A stretch of DNA of 64,000 nucleotides from Pseudomonas sp. LS.1a (lineage in GTDB: Bacteria > Pseudomonadota > Gammaproteobacteria > Pseudomonadales > Pseudomonadaceae): NCBI RefSeq assembly GCF_022533585.1, contig NZ_CP092827.1, positions 2,954,001-3,018,000 of the forward strand. Direction: 5' to 3'. Shown here piece by piece: positions 17,064 through 27,967 of this stretch. The translations under genes were made by a program, and so were the position numbers. The notes beneath the pieces are model-generated. The model ran no database searches. It was not told where the DNA came from and saw nothing but the letters and a program-made list of their open reading frames with translations. The first letter of the stretch is position 1. The number at the start of each line of letters is the position of its first letter.

Positions 17064-17810
17064 TCAGTCGTATTCCGCTTCTTCGTGTTCGCCCAGCAGA
17101 CGCCTTTGCCTGGGTGTGGCCTCCTCCAGCACCTGAGGGTTGAAACGCCAGTTCAGGTACGGCGAAAACTTCTGCGCGACCATGCGCCGGCCGTAATGCA
17201 CTTGCAGCATGTCGCGCTCGCGAGACTGGGTGCAGTTGGCCCCGCCGCTGTGCCAGACATCGCTGCGAAACACCAGCGCGTCCCCTGCCTTGCACAGCAC
17301 CGGCTGGGCCTCATGGCCCTGCCAGTGTTGCTCGCCAGCCCGCGGTGGCCGCGCCGCACGGTGGCTGCCCGGTACAACCCAGGTCGGCCCGATGTGATGG
17401 TCGATATCGCTGAGGTACAGCTGCGCAGTCAGGATCTGCGCGGGCTGGGTGAAGTCGCCACGCTCACTGAGCCAATCGGGCAACTGCATGGGCAGATGGT
17501 CCAGGTGCAGGGCCACGCCGGGGTAGCCCGGGTGGCTGCGCCAGGCGGTTTGCCCGATCACATGGCAGTCGGCGCCCAATGCCGCTTCGGCCAGGGCAAT
17601 CAGCGGCGGCAGGTCGAGAAATGGCAACCACAACGGGTTGCGGTTGAACACGCACTTGTAGTGTTCCAACAGCCCCTGGTAATCCCAGTGGATGGGCTGC
17701 AGGTCATCGATGGCGCAGCGCAACAAGGCGATACGCAAGGGTTCGAGCACACCGGGGAGCAACACATAGCCCCACTCGTCCAACATCTCCAGTTGAAGGT
17801 CCAGGCTCAT
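17064..17810 (-). CDS. Phytanoyl-CoA dioxygenase (PhyH) family protein
   Basis: 248 residues of the Fe(II)/2-oxoglutarate oxygenase PhyH family. The opening LDEWGYVLLPGVLEP is typical. The iron triad can be placed at HLD in VALHLDHLP and His in SDVWHSGGAN, with the Arg of SRERDMLQVHYG as a 2-oxoglutarate candidate. Substrate unknown; bacterial PhyH members often act on small secondary metabolites or compatible solutes (ectoine, for example). No biosynthetic partner lies next to it. The only neighbour in the same orientation is the small secreted protein gene 54 bp upstream. Confidence 0.8.
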   Translation of the reverse strand: MSLDLQLEMLDEWGYVLLPGVLEPLRIALLRCAIDDLQPIHWDYQGLLEHYKCVFNRNPLWLPFLDLPPLIALAEAALGADCHVIGQTAWRSHPGYPGVALHLDHLPMQLPDWLSERGDFTQPAQILTAQLYLSDIDHHIGPTWVVPGSHRAARPPRAGEQHWQGHEAQPVLCKAGDALVFRSDVWHSGGANCTQSRERDMLQVHYGRRMVAQKFSPYLNWRFNPQVLEEATPRQRRLLGEHEEAEYD

Positions 17811-17864
17811 GGCGATGCGCTCCTTTCAGGCAGGAGCACATCCGTACTCCTGCCCGTTTTTCCA

Positions 17865-18308
17865 TCAACGCCAGTTCAAGCTAACGGTCGTGGGGGCCTT
17901 GCCACTCACGGTCACCAACTGTTGCACCGTCTCACCCTGGGCGTTGCCCGTAACTTTGTACTTGCCGGGAGGCAACTGCACGTACAGCAGCGGCCCGGCA
18001 TCCACAACGCTGAGCACGGACTGGCCCTGTGCATTCTGGATGTCGACGTTGGCACCGCTCTGGAACTCACCTTCCGGGCCGGTGGAGAGCTCTACGTGCA
18101 GGTCATAGCCCGGGGTTTTGCGCAGGGCGTTGGCTTCATCCTGGCCGATGCCACCTTGCAGGTAGCGGATGCCGTTCTGCTCCTGCTGTTGCAGTTGCAC
18201 GGCCTGCATGTTGATCGGGGCATTGAGGTCGGCGGCGGCGGCCAGGGTCCATGGCAGCGCCAGGGCGATCAGCAGCGCCGCGCCGAGGGCATAGTGATGG
18301 TTACGCAT
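17865..18308 (-). CDS. Small secreted protein with a beta-sandwich-like C-terminus
   Basis: 147 residues: a clear Sec signal peptide (ALLIALALPWTLAAAAD), then a Gln-rich segment (QAVQLQQQEQNG) and a C-terminal region that reads like a carboxypeptidase-regulatory or transthyretin-like beta-sandwich (VLSVVDAGPLLYVQLPPGKYKVTGNAQGETVQQLVTV). Such domains are common in periplasmic and surface proteins and bind ligands rather than catalyse. No specific family recognised. Confidence 0.75.
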   Translation of the reverse strand: MRNHHYALGAALLIALALPWTLAAAADLNAPINMQAVQLQQQEQNGIRYLQGGIGQDEANALRKTPGYDLHVELSTGPEGEFQSGANVDIQNAQGQSVLSVVDAGPLLYVQLPPGKYKVTGNAQGETVQQLVTVSGKAPTTVSLNWR

Positions 18309-18433
18309 GGTACGACCCTCCTTTCGAGGATGGCTTACCTATTATCTGATCCTTCGGGCGTAACGGCGTTCGTGCTGATGCATGGTTGTCGGGATGAAAT
18401 TTGCATCAATGGCGTAGGTTTTGCGTTAGAACA

Positions 18434-19300
18434 TCAGCTTGCGCGCCCTTCTTCGAGCAATTTCACGAACATGCTCAAACTGCGCGACACCGTACCCCGT
18501 CGCCACACCAGCCAGGTTTTCAGGTAGCGGAAATCCTCCGACATCGGCCAGGCACTGACGGTGCTGCAACCGGGCATGTTGTCGAGCATGCTGCGCGGCA
18601 TCATGGCCAGGCCGGCACCGGCGCTAACGCAGGCCAGCATGCCGTGGTACGACTCCATCTCGTGGATCTTGCCCGGCACGGCCTGGTCCTGGACGAACCA
18701 GTTCTCGAAGTGGTGGCGGTACGAACAGTTGGCGCGAAAGGCGTAGATGCTTTCGCCATTGACGTCCTGGGCGCGGGTTACCGGGGCGTGGTTGAGCGGC
18801 GCGATGACCATCATTTCTTCCTCGAACACCGGCATGCCCTCCAGCGTCGGGTGCAGCACCGGCCCATCGACGAACGCCGCCACCAGGCGGCCAGACAGCA
18901 CGCCTTCGAGCATGGTCCCGGAAGGCCCGGTGGACAGGTCCAGGTCGACCTTGGGGTAACGCTGGTTGTAGGCCGCCAGCAAGGCCGGGATGCGCACCGC
19001 CGCCGTGCTTTCCAGCGACCCCAGGGCGAAGGTACCTTGCGGGTCTTCACCGGCCACGGTCAGCCGCGCCTCGTGCACCAGGTCGAGGATGCGCCGGGTG
19101 TACTCAAGGAAGTTCCAGCCTGCTGGGGACAGGCGCAGGCGGCTCTTTTCACGGATGAACAGCTCCACGCCCAGGTCCTCTTCCAGTTGCTTGATGCGCG
19201 TGGTCAGGTTCGACGGCACCCGATGGATGTGCTGCGCGGCGGCGCTGATACTCCCCTGCTCTGCCACGGCCTTGAAGATCTCCAGTTGCACCAGGTCCAC
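18434..19300 (-). CDS. LysR-family regulator, PtrR-like
   Basis: 288 residues with an N-terminal winged HTH ([41 protein letters not shown]) and a type 2 periplasmic-binding effector domain. The [13 protein letters not shown] recognition helix is that of E. coli PtrR (YneJ), which is likewise divergent from sad. Given the divergent aldehyde dehydrogenase (107 bp intergenic) and the polyamine genes nearby, it probably controls putrescine/4-aminobutyrate-derived semialdehyde use. The identity is inferred from family resemblance plus synteny. Confidence 0.85.
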   Translation of the reverse strand: MDLVQLEIFKAVAEQGSISAAAQHIHRVPSNLTTRIKQLEEDLGVELFIREKSRLRLSPAGWNFLEYTRRILDLVHEARLTVAGEDPQGTFALGSLESTAAVRIPALLAAYNQRYPKVDLDLSTGPSGTMLEGVLSGRLVAAFVDGPVLHPTLEGMPVFEEEMMVIAPLNHAPVTRAQDVNGESIYAFRANCSYRHHFENWFVQDQAVPGKIHEMESYHGMLACVSAGAGLAMMPRSMLDNMPGCSTVSAWPMSEDFRYLKTWLVWRRGTVSRSLSMFVKLLEEGRAS

Positions 19301-19407
19301 AGTCTTTCTCCAAACGTGAATGTTTCGCTCATTATTATTCAGTTTTCAATAAAGCCCTAGCCCACTAGTCTGGCGTCTCGGATCAACGACAACGAGAGTG
19401 TCCCGCC

Positions 19408-20793
19408 ATGAGCGCGATCAGCAGCCTGACCCACGCCATCTCCCTCGACCCGTACAGCGGCGAGCAGATCGGCGCCTACCCGTTCGACACCGACGCCGCA
19501 CTGGAAGCGGCGCTGCAACGCGCCAAGGTTGGCTACCGCCAGTGGCGCCAGGTGTCGCTGGGTCAGCGCAGCGAGTACCTGCTTGCCCTGGCCAGCACCC
19601 TCGAAGCCAAGGCTGAAGCCTTCGCGCAAATGATCAGCCACGAAATCGGCAAGCCGATCGCCCAGGCGCGCGGTGAAGTCAGCAAGTGCGTCGGCCTGTG
19701 CCGCTGGTACGCCGAGCACGGCCCGGCCATGCTCGCCCCCGAGCCGACCCAGGTCGAGAAAGCCCGCATCGAATACCGCCCGCTGGGCCCGATCCTGGCC
19801 GTGATGCCATGGAACTTCCCGGTCTGGCAGGTACTGCGCGGCGCCGTGCCGGCGATCCTGGCCGGCAACACCTACGTGCTCAAGCACGCGCCGAACGTGA
19901 TGGGCAGCGCCTACCTGCTGGGCGAGCTGTTCAAGGATGCCGGCCTGCCGGAAGGCGTGTTCGAAGTGCTGAACGTGACCCCGGACGGCGTCACCCGCGC
20001 CATCAACGACCCGCGCATCGCCGCGGTGACCCTGACCGGCAGCGTGCGTGCCGGCATGGCGATTGGTGCACAAGCCGGCGCCGCGTTGAAGAAGTGCGTG
20101 CTGGAGCTGGGCGGTTCCGACCCGTTCATCGTGCTGGCCGATGCTGACCTGGACGCTGCCGTGAAGGCTGCGGTGATCGGCCGCTACCAGAACACCGGCC
20201 AGGTCTGCGCTGCGGCCAAGCGCCTGATCGTCGAGGAAAGCATCGTTGACGAATTCACCCGCAAGTTCGTTGAAGCGACCCGCGAGCTGAAGGTCGGCAA
20301 CCCGCTGGAAGACAGCACCTACATCGGCCCGATGGCCCGTTACGACCTGCGCGACGAACTGGATGACCAGGTCCAGGCGACCATCGCCGAAGGCGCCACC
20401 CTGCTGCTGGGTGGCCACAAGGTCGATGGCGTGGCCAACTTCTACGCGCCGACTGTGTTGGCCAACGTTACCCCGGACATGACCGCATTCAAGCAGGAAC
20501 TGTTCGGGCCGGTGGCAGCGATCATCAGCGCACGGGATGCAGACCATGCGGTGGAGCTGGCTAACGACAGCGAATTCGGCCTGGCTTCGACCATCTACAC
20601 CGCCGACTACGCGCTGGCCGAGCGCATGACCGCGGCGCTGGATACCGGCGGCGTGTTCATCAACGGCTATTGCGCTTCCGACCCCCGCGTGGCGTTTGGT
20701 GGGGTGAAGAAGAGCGGCTTCGGGCGTGAGCTGTCGCACTTTGGTGTGCGTGAGTTCACCAATGCCCAGACGGTGTGGCTGGACCGTAACTGA
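19408..20793 (+). CDS. sad: NAD(P)-dependent succinate-semialdehyde dehydrogenase, Sad-like
   Basis: 461 residues of the aldehyde dehydrogenase superfamily. Visible: GPILAVMPWNFPVWQ (with the catalytic Asn), LTGSVRAG for cofactor binding, general base Glu in VLELGGSDPF, nucleophile Cys in NTGQVCAAAKR, and ELFGPVAAI. It lacks the extra N-terminal region of GabD and fits the shorter Sad/YneI type, which oxidises succinate semialdehyde at the end of putrescine/GABA breakdown. Divergent PtrR-like regulator supports this. Confidence 0.88.
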   Translation: MSAISSLTHAISLDPYSGEQIGAYPFDTDAALEAALQRAKVGYRQWRQVSLGQRSEYLLALASTLEAKAEAFAQMISHEIGKPIAQARGEVSKCVGLCRWYAEHGPAMLAPEPTQVEKARIEYRPLGPILAVMPWNFPVWQVLRGAVPAILAGNTYVLKHAPNVMGSAYLLGELFKDAGLPEGVFEVLNVTPDGVTRAINDPRIAAVTLTGSVRAGMAIGAQAGAALKKCVLELGGSDPFIVLADADLDAAVKAAVIGRYQNTGQVCAAAKRLIVEESIVDEFTRKFVEATRELKVGNPLEDSTYIGPMARYDLRDELDDQVQATIAEGATLLLGGHKVDGVANFYAPTVLANVTPDMTAFKQELFGPVAAIISARDADHAVELANDSEFGLASTIYTADYALAERMTAALDTGGVFINGYCASDPRVAFGGVKKSGFGRELSHFGVREFTNAQTVWLDRN

Positions 20794-20805
20794 TCCGATG
20801 CTTAG

Positions 20806-20853
20806 GGGCCGCATTGCGGCCCTGTGGGAGCGGGTTTACCCGCTCCCACAGGG
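20806..20853. repeat. GC hairpin plus back-to-back REP palindrome
   Basis: GGGCCGC-ATT-GCGGCCC (20806-20822) follows the sad stop and can act as a terminator stem, though no T-tract follows. It runs straight into a perfect REP palindrome (CCTGTGGGAGCGGG-TTTA-CCCGCTCCCACAGG, 20821-20852). Confidence 0.75.
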
Positions 20854-20887
20854 ATTTTGAAGGGCTGAAAAAGCAGCCCCAGGGGCC

Positions 20888-22798
20888 TCAATCGCGAACC
20901 TGGTCCTTGACCCAGTCCAGCATCCCCCCCGGCACGATCAGTTCATGCCGCGCCCGCGAACAGGCGGTATACAACCCCGCCAGCATCCGCGCCCGCTCAT
21001 TGCGGTTCCCCGCCACTTGCGGCGCCACCATCAGCTCCGGCGACACCATTACCCGGGCGAACTCCATGTTCTTCACATCCCGCACCCGCCCCAGGAACAG
21101 CTTGGGCGCCTTGTCCCAGCGGTAACGGCTCTTGGCCCTGGCGAAGTGCTCCGGCGTGTAGCCCTTGCGCAGCATGTTGGCCACGGCAACGAACGCCTTG
21201 TCATCACCCTTGTCCTGCTCCAGCGCCTGCCAGCTGGCATAGCGGAACAGCATCGGGTGACGTGGCCGGGTACCATGGCGGTACAGTTCGATGCAGTCTT
21301 CGACGAACAACTCGAAGTCCTTGCGCGCGCTTTTCAGCAGCACGAACGGCACGCCCTGGTGGGTCAGGCGCTGGAACCAGCCAAACAGGCCCCATTCATC
21401 GTCGACGATCAGCGCCGTAGGCTGTTCCGGCACGCTCACCGTGTCGAAGAAGCTGACCCGGGTGTAATGCTCGGCGCTGCCACTGAAGGCCGCCTGGATC
21501 GCCGCCGGGTGTGCCTGGATCAGCGGGTTGAGCACGTTGTCCATCGCCGGCCCGGCCCGCAGTGAATGGTCGATATAACGCTGGCGGATAAAGCCGCCAT
21601 GGTGCGCGCTGAGACCGTTGAGGTTCTGCAGCTCGTCACCCAGGGCAATGATCGACTGCGGGCTGCGGTCGAGCACGGCAAGCATTGGTGCCGACAGCTC
21701 GTGGGCCTCATCGACGATGACATGGGTGTAGCGGCTGTCGATCACATAACCGGTCAGCGACAGCAGTTTGACCCGATGGTAGTCGCGCACCGGCAACTGG
21801 ATTTCCCGTGCCGACGGGCGAATCAGCTCCTGCCAGTACAACCGTGCCTTTTCCAGCAACACTTCCTGGTCCAGCGGCGTGGTCCCCGGCCCGGCCCAAG
21901 GCAGGTGGTGCAACTGCAACTGGGTGTCGGCGCTGTGGCAGAACGTACGCACCGCGCGGATGCACAAGGCAACCACATCGCGTGCGGCGAGCGGGCCTAT
22001 GTCAGGGATGGCCAGCCAACGTACCACCTGCGCATCCTGCGGGCGCCACGACAGCTTGGTACGGTACGGGTCGCGCAGGCGCCAGCCGTTGCCGGTGAGG
22101 TCGCGGTTGAGCAGCTCGTCGGCCAGTTGGCCAAAGGTCAGCGCGGTGTAGGCGGCGGCGTCCTTGACCCGTGCCTGCAGGGCGCGCAACTGGCCTTCGG
22201 TCAAGGCCAGCAACAGCGTACGCTGCGGCTCGAGCAGGCGGGCGAACTGGTGAATCAGGAAGGTCTTGCCGGTGCCTGCAAAGCCCTGTACCGCCACCGA
22301 CTCGTCGATACCACTGAGGAATTCGCGCAACAGGCGGTTCTGCTGGTCGCTGAGCATCAGGTCGCTGGCCAGGGACGGCAGGTACACCGGGTGCAGCGGG
22401 GTTGCCCGCTGGCGGTAGCTGTCGGCGAACTGGAAGTTCCACTGGCCCTCGGCGTCCAGCAGCTCGTCGGCCTGGTACTCCACCTCGGTCGACAGCAGTG
22501 CGATACCGTTTTCGCCCAGCATGCCCAGGCCCATGGCGAAGGCTTCGCGATCGAAGTGCTGCGCCACCTGGCCCTGGAAGCGGCCGGGTGCGGCGCTTTC
22601 GACTTCGTTGGCAATACGCACGATTTCGGCAAAGCGGCGCTCCTGCGCATCCGCCGAGGCGATGGCGGGCTGGCGCGGCAGGTTTTGCACGAACAGCACT
22701 GCGGCGGCGTCGAGGACGCTGGCGGTGGTGAAGAAATCGGTGGTGGGCTCGCTGGCGAGGCGGTCGGCCTGGTCGCTGGGCAAAGGCAGGTAGAACAT
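20888..22798 (-). CDS. SF1 (UvrD/RecD-like) DNA/RNA helicase domain protein
   Basis: 636 residues. An N-terminal region of about 150 residues has no recognised family. It is followed by Walker A VQGFAGTGKTFLIHQF (around residue 172), Walker B VIVDEAHEL, and motifs around GDELQNLNG and, near the end, YTACSRARHELIV (the UvrD C-terminal Thr-Arg motif equivalent). It is a P-loop helicase of the UvrD-like DUF2075/RecD class; the process is unknown. The ATG at 22798 has GAGG upstream; a GTG two codons earlier is less likely. It interrupts the polyamine genes but is oriented opposite to them. Confidence 0.8.
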   Translation of the reverse strand: MFYLPLPSDQADRLASEPTTDFFTTASVLDAAAVLFVQNLPRQPAIASADAQERRFAEIVRIANEVESAAPGRFQGQVAQHFDREAFAMGLGMLGENGIALLSTEVEYQADELLDAEGQWNFQFADSYRQRATPLHPVYLPSLASDLMLSDQQNRLLREFLSGIDESVAVQGFAGTGKTFLIHQFARLLEPQRTLLLALTEGQLRALQARVKDAAAYTALTFGQLADELLNRDLTGNGWRLRDPYRTKLSWRPQDAQVVRWLAIPDIGPLAARDVVALCIRAVRTFCHSADTQLQLHHLPWAGPGTTPLDQEVLLEKARLYWQELIRPSAREIQLPVRDYHRVKLLSLTGYVIDSRYTHVIVDEAHELSAPMLAVLDRSPQSIIALGDELQNLNGLSAHHGGFIRQRYIDHSLRAGPAMDNVLNPLIQAHPAAIQAAFSGSAEHYTRVSFFDTVSVPEQPTALIVDDEWGLFGWFQRLTHQGVPFVLLKSARKDFELFVEDCIELYRHGTRPRHPMLFRYASWQALEQDKGDDKAFVAVANMLRKGYTPEHFARAKSRYRWDKAPKLFLGRVRDVKNMEFARVMVSPELMVAPQVAGNRNERARMLAGLYTACSRARHELIVPGGMLDWVKDQVRD

Positions 22799-22878
22799 CG
22801 GCACCTCGGGTGGAATCAGGGCGGCACGATAGCAATTTTCGCGGTGGAATGCTGGGCTGTGTATGTCTGGGCCTGCCT

Positions 22879-22967
22879 CTTCGCGGGTGAACCCGCTCCC
22901 ACAGGGACCTCACAATGCCTGGCCCCGAGGTGATCCTGTGGGAGCGGGTTCACCCGCGAAGAGGCCA
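22879..22967. repeat. REP pair
   Basis: Facing GCGGGTGAACCCGCTCCCAC and GTGGGAGCGGGTTCACCCGC, with flanking CTCTTCGC/GCGAAGAG, between the helicase and AraC genes. Confidence 0.9.
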
Positions 22968-22985
22968 GTAGCTACACCATCAAAT

Positions 22986-23885
22986 TCAGCCCCTGCCCCG
23001 CTTCAAGGTCTCGCTGGGAAACTCCTTGAACAATTGCCGGTAACTCTCTGAAAACCTTCCCAAATGCCAGAACGACCAACGCATCGCCACTTCGGCGACG
23101 GTCACGCCACCGCCACGCAACAGATCGCGCCGCGCACCGTTCAGCCGGCGCAGGCGCAGCCAGTGCGCCGGCGTCATACCGGTAAACGCCTTGAACGCCT
23201 GCTGCAACTGGCGCAGGGAAACCCCCGCAACATCCGCCAGCTCCACCAGGTTCAGGGTTTCCTCCGGGCAGTCGGCCGCCCACTCGCTCACCCGGCGCAT
23301 GATCGCCCGTTCCTCGTCACGCCGGCCCAACGCCACGCCCTGCAGGCGCTGGCAGGCGTTGTCGAGGATGAACAGGCAGTCTTCCAGCAGTTGCTCCGCC
23401 AGGGCCTGCCCCTGCAGCGGGCAATCGGCCTCGCCCAGGCGGGTCAACGTCGCGCTCAGCCAACTGCCGAACAGCGCATTCTGCCCGCTGCCCAGCGGCA
23501 CCATGAACAACCCTTCCAGGCGCTGCGGGTCAAGCCCATGGCGGGCCAGGAAGGCCTGATCGAACACCACCGCCACTTCCTGGTAGTTCTCCGGCGTGAT
23601 CCAGATGTTGCGGCTCTGTTCGTTCAGCAGGTACAGGCTGTTCTCGCTGCGGTCGAAGCAGAACGCCAGCGAACCGCTCGGCGCGCGGAAAAACTGCTCC
23701 ACCCGGGTGTTCAGCCGCTCTTCGTAAACCTCCACCCCGTCCAGCCCCAGGCAACGCAGCTCACCGCTGAAATGCCCGGGCGACATTTGCCGGTACTGCT
23801 GCTGCCAGCCAGGGGTGGCACGTACTTGTTCGGTAACGTCGGTGGTGTGGAAAGCCTGGACTTGCAGGGCATTTGCGGTTGTCAC
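22986..23885 (-). CDS. AraC-family transcriptional regulator
   Basis: About 299 residues from the GTG at 23885 (VTTANALQVQAFHTTDVTEQVR), chosen because AGGACCGAGC precedes it and the further upstream open frame (to 24011) has no protein-like composition. The C-terminal AraC domain is clear: LNLVELADVAGVSLRQLQQAFKAFTGMTPAHWLRLRRL and VTVAEVAMRWSFWHLGRFSESYRQLFKEFPSETLKR. The N-terminal part resembles the EutR/OxoR-like group. Divergent from the glutamylpolyamine synthetase gene, so it likely regulates that operon. Confidence 0.85.
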   Translation of the reverse strand: MTTANALQVQAFHTTDVTEQVRATPGWQQQYRQMSPGHFSGELRCLGLDGVEVYEERLNTRVEQFFRAPSGSLAFCFDRSENSLYLLNEQSRNIWITPENYQEVAVVFDQAFLARHGLDPQRLEGLFMVPLGSGQNALFGSWLSATLTRLGEADCPLQGQALAEQLLEDCLFILDNACQRLQGVALGRRDEERAIMRRVSEWAADCPEETLNLVELADVAGVSLRQLQQAFKAFTGMTPAHWLRLRRLNGARRDLLRGGGVTVAEVAMRWSFWHLGRFSESYRQLFKEFPSETLKRGRG

Positions 23886-24068
23886 GCTCGGTCCTAGTCG
23901 CACTCTTTTGGTGCATTCATTGCCGGAGAAAGTGGATAGATCAGCCTTGCTGGCTGCGACCAAGATAGTCTCCAGCGCGTCACCTGGGAAGCGGGACGCC
24001 TTCGAAACCACACAACGGTTTACGCCGGCACACTCGCTCCCACACTAAAACCCAACCAAGAGGTCTGT

Positions 24069-25427
24069 ATGAACGCCCCCTTCGATCAGCTGTCCACCTG
24101 GCTGAAAGAACACCGGATCACCGAAGTCGAATGCGTGATCAGCGACCTGACCGGCATCGCCCGTGGCAAGATCGCGCCCACCGCCAAGTTTCTCCACGAG
24201 CGCGGCATGCGCCTGCCCGAGAGCGTGCTGCTGCAGACGGTCACCGGCGACTACGTTGACGATGACATCTACTACAACCTGCTCGATGCCGCCGACATCG
24301 ACATGGTCTGCCGCCCCGACCCGGCCGCGGTGTACCAGATCCCGTGGGCGATCGAGCCAACCGCAATCGTGATCCACGACACCTTCGACAAGCAAGGCAA
24401 CCCCATCGAATTGTCGCCGCGCAACGTGCTGAAGAAGGTGCTCAAGCTGTACGCCGACAAGGGCTGGCAGCCGATCGTGGCACCAGAGATGGAGTTCTAC
24501 CTGACCCAGCGCTGCGAAGACCCGGACTTGCCGCTGCAAGTGCCGCTGGGGCGCTCCGGCCGCGCCGAAAGCGGCCGCCAGTCGTTCTCGATCGATGCCG
24601 CCAACGAATTCGACCCGCTGTTCGAAGACGTCTACGACTGGTGCGAGATCCAGGGCCTGGACCTGGACACGCTGATCCATGAAGACGGCCCGGCGCAGAT
24701 GGAGATCAACTTCCGCCATGGCGACGCCCTGGACCTGGCCGACCAGATCACCGTGTTCAAGCGCACCATGCGTGAAGCGGCGCTCAAGCACAACGTGGCC
24801 GCCACCTTCATGGCCAAGCCGATCACCGACGAGCCGGGCAGTGCCATGCACCTGCACCAGAGCGTGGTGGACATCGCCACCGGCAAGCCGATCTTCGCCA
24901 ATGAAGACGGCAGCATGAGCCAGCTGTTCCTGTACCACATCGGCGGTTTGCAGAAGTACATCCCCAAGTTGCTGCCGATGTTCGCGCCCAACGTCAACTC
25001 GTTCCGCCGCTTCCTGCCGGACACCTCGGCACCGGTGAACGTCGAGTGGGGTGAAGAAAACCGCACCGCCGGCCTGCGCGTGCCCACCTCCAGCCCCGAG
25101 GCGATGCGCGTGGAAAACCGCCTGCCGGGCGCCGATGCCAACCCGTACCTGGCCATCGCCGCCAGCCTGCTGTGCGGCTACCTGGGCATGGTCGAGCGCA
25201 TCGAACCCAGCGCACCGGTGCAGGGCCGTGCCTACGAGCGGCGCAACCTGCGCCTGCCGATCACCATCGAGGACGCCCTGCAGCACATGGAAGACTGCGA
25301 GACCGTGCAGCAGTATCTGGGCAAGCAGTTCGTCCAGGGTTATGTGGCGGTCAAGCGTGCCGAGCATGAGAACTACAAGCGCGTGATCAGCTCGTGGGAG
25401 CGTGAATTCCTGATGCTGAGCGTCTGA
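24069..25427 (+). CDS. Glutamine-synthetase-family gamma-glutamylpolyamine synthetase (PuuA/SpuI-like)
   Basis: 452 residues of the GS fold: DLTGIARGKIAP near the N-terminus, APEMEFYL (metal Glu), QMEINFRHGDAL, MAKPITDEPGSAMHLHQSV (H-x-H ATP loop) and NRTAGLRVPTSSPEAMRVENRLPGADANPYLAIA. True GlnA lacks DLTGIARGK; this opening is typical of PuuA/SpuI enzymes that link Glu to putrescine or related amines. The downstream polyamine-binding protein and PuuB-like oxidase in the same direction support the role. The adenylylation-type Tyr loop of GlnA is absent. Confidence 0.9.
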   Translation: MNAPFDQLSTWLKEHRITEVECVISDLTGIARGKIAPTAKFLHERGMRLPESVLLQTVTGDYVDDDIYYNLLDAADIDMVCRPDPAAVYQIPWAIEPTAIVIHDTFDKQGNPIELSPRNVLKKVLKLYADKGWQPIVAPEMEFYLTQRCEDPDLPLQVPLGRSGRAESGRQSFSIDAANEFDPLFEDVYDWCEIQGLDLDTLIHEDGPAQMEINFRHGDALDLADQITVFKRTMREAALKHNVAATFMAKPITDEPGSAMHLHQSVVDIATGKPIFANEDGSMSQLFLYHIGGLQKYIPKLLPMFAPNVNSFRRFLPDTSAPVNVEWGEENRTAGLRVPTSSPEAMRVENRLPGADANPYLAIAASLLCGYLGMVERIEPSAPVQGRAYERRNLRLPITIEDALQHMEDCETVQQYLGKQFVQGYVAVKRAEHENYKRVISSWEREFLMLSV

Positions 25428-26654
<1,227 letters not shown>

Positions 26655-26667
26655 GTCGAGAACGCTC

Positions 26668-27963
26668 ATGTCTTTCACTACCCAACACACCGCTTCGTAC
26701 TATGCCGCCACGGCACGCGATGCGGCGCCCTACCCCAGCCTGGAGGGCGAACTGACCGCCGATGTGTGCGTGGTCGGCGGCGGGCTGACCGGGGTCAATA
26801 CCGCCCTGGAACTGGCTGAGCGCGGGCTCTCGGTGGTGCTGCTGGAAGGCCGGCGCATCGGCTGGGGGGCCAGCGGCCGCAACGGCGGCCAGCTGATTCG
26901 CGGCATCGGCCATGACGTCAGCAGCTTTGCCCGGCATGTCGGCCAGGACGGCGTGCATTACCTGAAGCAGGCCGGCATCGACTCGGTGGCGCTGGTGGCC
27001 AGCCGCATCGCCCAGTACGGCATTGCCTGCGACCTGCGCTGGGGCTTCTGCGAACTGGCCAACACCCCTGCACAGTTCGCCGCCTTCAAGGACGAACAGG
27101 ATGACCTGCTTGCACTCGGCTATCGCCCTCAAACCCGCCTGGTCAGTGCCGACCAGCTGCATGAAATCGTCGCCAGCGACCAGTACGCAGGCGGCCTGGT
27201 GGACATGGGCTCGGGCCACCTGCACCCGCTCGACCTGGTCCAGGGCGAAGCCCGCGCCGCCCACGGCCTGGGCGTACGCATCTTCGAGCAGAGCCCGGTG
27301 CTGCGCATCGAGCACGGCCCCCGCGTGACCCTGCACACGGCCCGCGGCAAGGTGCGGGCAAGCAGCCTGGTGCTGGGCTGCAACGCCCACCTCGATGAAC
27401 TGGAGCCACGCCTGAGCGGCAAGGTGCTGCCGGCCGGCAGCTACGTGGTGGCCACCGAGCCATTGCCTGAAGCACTGGCCAGCAGCCTGATCCCGCAGAA
27501 CATGGCGCTGTGCGACCAGAAGGTCGGCCTGGACTACTACCGTCTCACGGCAGACCGGCGCCTGCTGTTCGGTGGCGCCTGCCACTATTCTGGCCGCGAC
27601 CCCAAGGACATCGCCGCCTACATGCGGCCCAAGGTGCTGAAGGTGTTCCCGCAACTGGCCAACGTGCGTATCGACTACCAGTGGGGCGGAATGATCGGCA
27701 TCACCGCCAACCGCTTCCCGCAGGTCGGGCGCCTCAGCCAGCACCCCAATGTGTATTACGCCCAGGGCTATTCCGGGCACGGGCTCAACGTCACCCACTG
27801 GACAGCGAAGCTGCTGGCCGAAAGCATCGCGCTTGGCCACAGCCAGGGGCTGGACGTCTTCAGCGCGGTACCACATCTGACCTTCCCCGGCGGCAAGGCA
27901 CTGCGCTCGCCGCTGCTGGCGCTGGGGATGTTGTGGTACCGATTGCGTGAGGTGCTGGGTTGA
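26668..27963 (+). CDS. FAD-dependent gamma-glutamylputrescine oxidase-like oxidoreductase
   Basis: 431 residues of the DAO family: FAD dinucleotide motif VCVVGGGLTGVNTALELAERG, then GWGASGRNGGQ typical of PuuB, and the C-terminal YYAQGYSGHGLNVTHWTAKLLAE flavin-contact segment. In E. coli PuuB oxidises gamma-glutamylputrescine after PuuA; the order synthetase-binding protein-oxidase here implies the same route. It starts 13 bp after the binding-protein stop, so the two are co-transcribed. Confidence 0.88.
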   Translation: MSFTTQHTASYYAATARDAAPYPSLEGELTADVCVVGGGLTGVNTALELAERGLSVVLLEGRRIGWGASGRNGGQLIRGIGHDVSSFARHVGQDGVHYLKQAGIDSVALVASRIAQYGIACDLRWGFCELANTPAQFAAFKDEQDDLLALGYRPQTRLVSADQLHEIVASDQYAGGLVDMGSGHLHPLDLVQGEARAAHGLGVRIFEQSPVLRIEHGPRVTLHTARGKVRASSLVLGCNAHLDELEPRLSGKVLPAGSYVVATEPLPEALASSLIPQNMALCDQKVGLDYYRLTADRRLLFGGACHYSGRDPKDIAAYMRPKVLKVFPQLANVRIDYQWGGMIGITANRFPQVGRLSQHPNVYYAQGYSGHGLNVTHWTAKLLAESIALGHSQGLDVFSAVPHLTFPGGKALRSPLLALGMLWYRLREVLG

Positions 27964-27967
27964 GTGC

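Noticed and set aside
22986..24011. Longer start of the AraC regulator at 24011
   Set aside because: The added 42 residues are not protein-like and overlap the divergent promoter region; the GTG at 23885 has an AGGA nearby, though this choice is not certain.
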